From Bacteroidia bacterium (GTDB lineage Bacteria; Bacteroidota; Bacteroidia; NS11-12g; UBA955): a DNA stretch of 8,703 bases. The notes beneath the pieces are model-generated. The model made no database searches and had not been told where the DNA came from. It worked only from the letters and a program-made list of their open reading frames with translations. Where the stretch lies: positions 1 through 8,703 of the forward strand of contig JADLHV010000126.1 in NCBI GenBank assembly GCA_020848595.1, given 5' to 3'. Made by a program: the position numbers and the translations under genes. Positions 6,598 through 8,703 of the stretch are shown here, piece by piece (the stretch's first letter is position 1; every line of letters starts with the position of its first letter).

Positions 6598-7789
6598 AGA
6601 ATTTTAAAGTCCAAGATTTGCCTGAAGATTGCACTTCTACAAGGTAAATACCGGTATTTAAATCATTAGTTGAAATAGTAGTATTTTCTAATGATTGATG
6701 AAAACTTCCCGATTGCATTAATTGTCCTTTAATATTATAAATTTTATAGGTATAATCAGCCGAATTCATACCATTAAAAATTAGAGCATTTTGGTTATAA
6801 GGTTTGTATAAGACATAGGCAATGTTTTGATTAATATCCTTAACACTTGTCAGTTCCCACGCAGTAAATGAGTACACCGATTTAGAAGCATTACCGTTGA
6901 TGAGATTTCCTCCTACCACATAAGCAGTTCTATTAATAACAAAAGCAGCTCCACCTGCAGAATTATTATCTGGATAATCTTTCATTTGAGTCCAGGAATT
7001 ATTATTGATATCATAATAATAAAAATCGTGATAAGTTGAAGTAGACGAATCTCTACCGATACCCATAATGACATAATCTCCGATTGCAAAACCAGTTGCA
7101 GCATTTCGTTTACCACCAGCAAAATCTGCTTTTTGCGTCCATGAGTTTGAGCTTGGGTTGTACTGGTAAAAATCTTTCATGTGGTTACCTTCAAATCCAC
7201 CCATTAAATAAGCCATATGATTAACCGTCACCACACAAGCATAAGAACGATTAAGGGCATTACTAGGCAAACTAGCTTTTTGCGACCAAGAATTAGTTCT
7301 CGGATTATAGGCATATAAATCTTTGTATCGAGCAACACCTGGTAAAATTCCACAAGTAACGTAACCAATAGAATCTATAGAAAAACCTGTACTAGTATAA
7401 CGCTGAACAGGGCAATTGGCGATTGAACTCCAAGTATTAGTTCTAGGATTATATTTATAAAATGAATTATAAATAATATCATTACTCACATTTCTACCAT
7501 GTCCTACATAAGCGAAACTATCAATAACAAAACTGCTTAATTCGCGACGACCAAGTCCGGGCATATCGGCTTTTTGCGACCAAGTATTAGAAATTGGGTC
7601 ATACTGCCAAAGATCGCGATAATCGGTACTAACATCAACACCACCACAAGTGTAGCCTTTACCTTCTAAAGAAAAAGCTGTATTAGTTTTACGAATAAAG
7701 GGTAAATCTGCTTTTTGAGTCCAATTACCAATTTGAGCATTTGCATTTAAAAGCAGCAAACCAAAGCATAAGGAAAATAATTTTTTCAT
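6587..7789 (-). CDS. Secreted six-repeat kelch protein with a type IX-like sorting tail
   Basis: A signal peptide (MKKLFSLCFGLLLLNANAQ, residues 1-19) precedes a kelch beta-propeller. Repeats of the form NxWSQKAxxP place tryptophans at 23, 70, 120, 168, 217, 266 and 311, a spacing of 45-50 residues that makes six blades. Glycine pairs (CGG, MGG, VGG) mark several blades. Residues from about 330 look like a C-terminal type IX sorting domain: YKIYNIKGQLMQSG, then LNTGIYLVEV and a final TLKFFNE. The protein is therefore probably exported through the outer membrane and released or anchored at the surface. Such propellers bind proteins or glycans, but the ligand is unknown. Its ATG lies one base after the stop of the lipoprotein gene, which implies co-translation. 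The stop is TAG, with TAA five codons later. The 3' end overlaps the convergent hydrolase gene. Confidence 0.88.
   Translation of the reverse strand: MKKLFSLCFGLLLLNANAQIGNWTQKADLPFIRKTNTAFSLEGKGYTCGGVDVSTDYRDLWQYDPISNTWSQKADMPGLGRRELSSFVIDSFAYVGHGRNVSNDIIYNSFYKYNPRTNTWSSIANCPVQRYTSTGFSIDSIGYVTCGILPGVARYKDLYAYNPRTNSWSQKASLPSNALNRSYACVVTVNHMAYLMGGFEGNHMKDFYQYNPSSNSWTQKADFAGGKRNAATGFAIGDYVIMGIGRDSSTSTYHDFYYYDINNNSWTQMKDYPDNNSAGGAAFVINRTAYVVGGNLINGNASKSVYSFTAWELTSVKDINQNIAYVLYKPYNQNALIFNGMNSADYTYKIYNIKGQLMQSGSFHQSLENTTISTNDLNTGIYLVEVQSSGKSWTLKFFNE
7275..7590 (-). repeat. DNA-level repeats in the kelch gene
   Basis: GCTTTTTGCGACCAAG (plus-strand reading) occurs exactly at 7275-7290 and 7569-7584, 294 bp apart, equal to two blades. 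TTAGTTCTnGGATTATA occurs at 7293-7309 and 7437-7453, 144 bp or one blade apart, with one mismatch. CCAAGTATTAG occurs at 7430-7440 and 7580-7590. Identity at the nucleotide level suggests fairly recent blade duplication or gene conversion. Confidence 0.7.
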
Positions 7790-7790
7790 A

Positions 7791-8159
7791 TCAGTTAATA
7801 TTTAATTTTAATAAAGAATCCAATTCATTTTTAGAAACAGAAGGGGGAAATTGTTGAAGATTGAGTTTACTGATCACAAAATTTGCAATTATTTGTGCAG
7901 AGATACTATCTTTAAATCCACGATTTCCAGAATATGCAGGCATATAGTCTTGTTTAATAATTGATTTTCCATTCGATAAAATAGAATAACCAAAGCTGCT
8001 ATCTACATTACGAAACACAGAACAAGAATAACTATTTTGATTTGTTACGACTTGCTGAGTAGAATCGTTAACATCCGATTGCTCAGACTTATTACTTGAA
8101 TTACATGCTATAGCAAAACAAGACATCAAAAAGAGAAAAAAGTAGTATTTGCCAATCAT
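7791..8159 (-). CDS. Small lipoprotein resembling DUF4907
   Basis: This 122-residue lipoprotein has a lysine-containing N-terminus, a hydrophobic segment, and a lipobox FAIAC with Cys19 as the lipidated residue. A polar, low-complexity linker (about 20-45, rich in Ser, Asn, Asp and Gln) follows. The rest forms one small domain: FGYSILSNGKSIIKQ (56-70), MPAYSGNRGFKD (73-84), then a helix and FPPSVSKNELDSL (104-116). This pattern (GYxI, nGk, Q, iPA, G..GF, A..vA, PP.vs..EL) fits my recollection of DUF4907, a Bacteroidota family of unknown function. The family call is from memory and moderate. It lies 18 bp after the glycosyltransferase and one base before the kelch gene. The close coupling suggests a membrane-anchored partner of the secreted kelch protein. 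Confidence 0.75.
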   Translation of the reverse strand: MIGKYYFFLFLMSCFAIACNSSNKSEQSDVNDSTQQVVTNQNSYSCSVFRNVDSSFGYSILSNGKSIIKQDYMPAYSGNRGFKDSISAQIIANFVISKLNLQQFPPSVSKNELDSLLKLNIN

Positions 8160-8177
8160 CTATAATATACGATATTA

Positions 8178-8702
8178 CTAATTTTTATTAAAATTTGAAA
8201 ATAATCGCCATAATTTAAATTTATCGAGCAGCCAGCGATGCGGTTTTCTATTAATTTTAGAAAACAAAGCATCGATTTTGGTATTAGGTAATAGAACCGA
8301 AGGTAAACGAATTTCTTTCCCACTAAATTCATCTACTTCATAATATTTAAGAGGTTTAGAATGTGTTCCAGAATTATCCAGACCGATATTTCTAATAAGA
8401 GAGTGAGTTGGGTAGATGCAATAAGCGTGATTCATAAAGTGATTATAATCCCAAATAATAGCCCAAGAACTATTTCTACCGCCCAATTCCCTTACAAGCA
8501 TTCTTAATTTATCGCCACTGGTTTTATTATATAAAGCATGATTCGCTTTAAAATTCTCGAAGATATAATTCGAATCCCAAACCGCCTTATTCCATCTAGA
8601 TTTCCAAGTACTCCAGCCCCATGAGGAGGCACGTTGAGCAATAACGATAGAATCATTAGAAACTTTTTGAGCTAAAAGGCCAATTTCGGGAATTACAAAA
8701 CC
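8178..8702 (-). CDS. Glycosyltransferase, C-terminal 174 residues (5' end outside the window)
   Basis: The minus-strand frame is open from the window edge to TAG at 8178-8180, immediately followed by TAA. An internal ATG at 8501 is not the start, because the frame upstream is conserved-looking and rich in tryptophan. In the fragment, SSWGWSTW (26-33), a second aromatic cluster SSWAIIWDY (78-86) and YPTHSLIRNIG (97-107) with GTHS (112-115) are typical of Bacteroidota sugar transferases of the GT-A type found in surface polysaccharide loci (family match from memory). The donor, acceptor and the DxD metal site would lie in the missing N-terminal part and cannot be judged. It is upstream of, and probably co-transcribed with, the lipoprotein and kelch genes. 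Confidence 0.65.
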   Translation of the reverse strand, partial: GFVIPEIGLLAQKVSNDSIVIAQRASSWGWSTWKSRWNKAVWDSNYIFENFKANHALYNKTSGDKLRMLVRELGGRNSSWAIIWDYNHFMNHAYCIYPTHSLIRNIGLDNSGTHSKPLKYYEVDEFSGKEIRLPSVLLPNTKIDALFSKINRKPHRWLLDKFKLWRLFSNFNKN

Positions 8703-8703
8703 A

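Noticed and set aside
8178..8501. Complete 107-residue gene starting at ATG 8501
   Set aside because: The frame stays open to the window edge and contains glycosyltransferase-like motifs upstream of that ATG, so it is the end of a larger gene.

Overview
The window looks like a chromosomal piece of an AT-rich member of the Bacteroidota, probably outside the Bacteroides group. The pointers are a secreted kelch protein whose C-terminus resembles a type IX secretion sorting domain, a short lipoprotein resembling DUF4907, almost no Shine-Dalgarno sequences, two genes that seem to start at TTG, and promoter-like boxes of the TAnnTTTG form. No mobile element, tRNA, rRNA or CRISPR array was found.

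Layout. The first 45 bases may be the last codons of a plus-strand gene. They are followed by a GC-rich two-stem inverted-repeat module (61-146) whose second stem can act as a bidirectional terminator. On the minus strand lie pgk (phosphoglycerate kinase) and, 36 bp downstream, a PyrR-like phosphoribosyltransferase. A 78-bp divergent intergenic region with a 14-bp perfect palindrome separates pgk from a plus-strand run: a long-chain polyprenyl diphosphate synthase, sucA (2-oxoglutarate dehydrogenase E1) and an alpha/beta hydrolase resembling YbfF and mammalian ABHD11. The hydrolase stop overlaps by 11 bp a convergent minus-strand run, whose transcription order is a glycosyltransferase (cut by the window end), the DUF4907-like lipoprotein and the kelch protein. 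The last two are separated by one base.

How the genes fit together. Most of the window is central metabolism: glycolysis (pgk), nucleotide salvage or sensing (PyrR-like), quinone side-chain synthesis (polyprenyl synthase) and the TCA cycle (sucA). The minus-strand group on the right is envelope or secretion related.

Two points deserve attention. First, sucA is full length and conserved at both ends but carries one in-frame TAG at codon 709, where the family has the second serine of GPEHSSARLERF. This may be a sequencing error, a recent nonsense mutation or a read-through site. Second, the hydrolase three bases after sucA resembles ABHD11, a mitochondrial protein reported to protect the 2-oxoglutarate dehydrogenase complex. 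This suggests an undescribed bacterial counterpart of that partnership.
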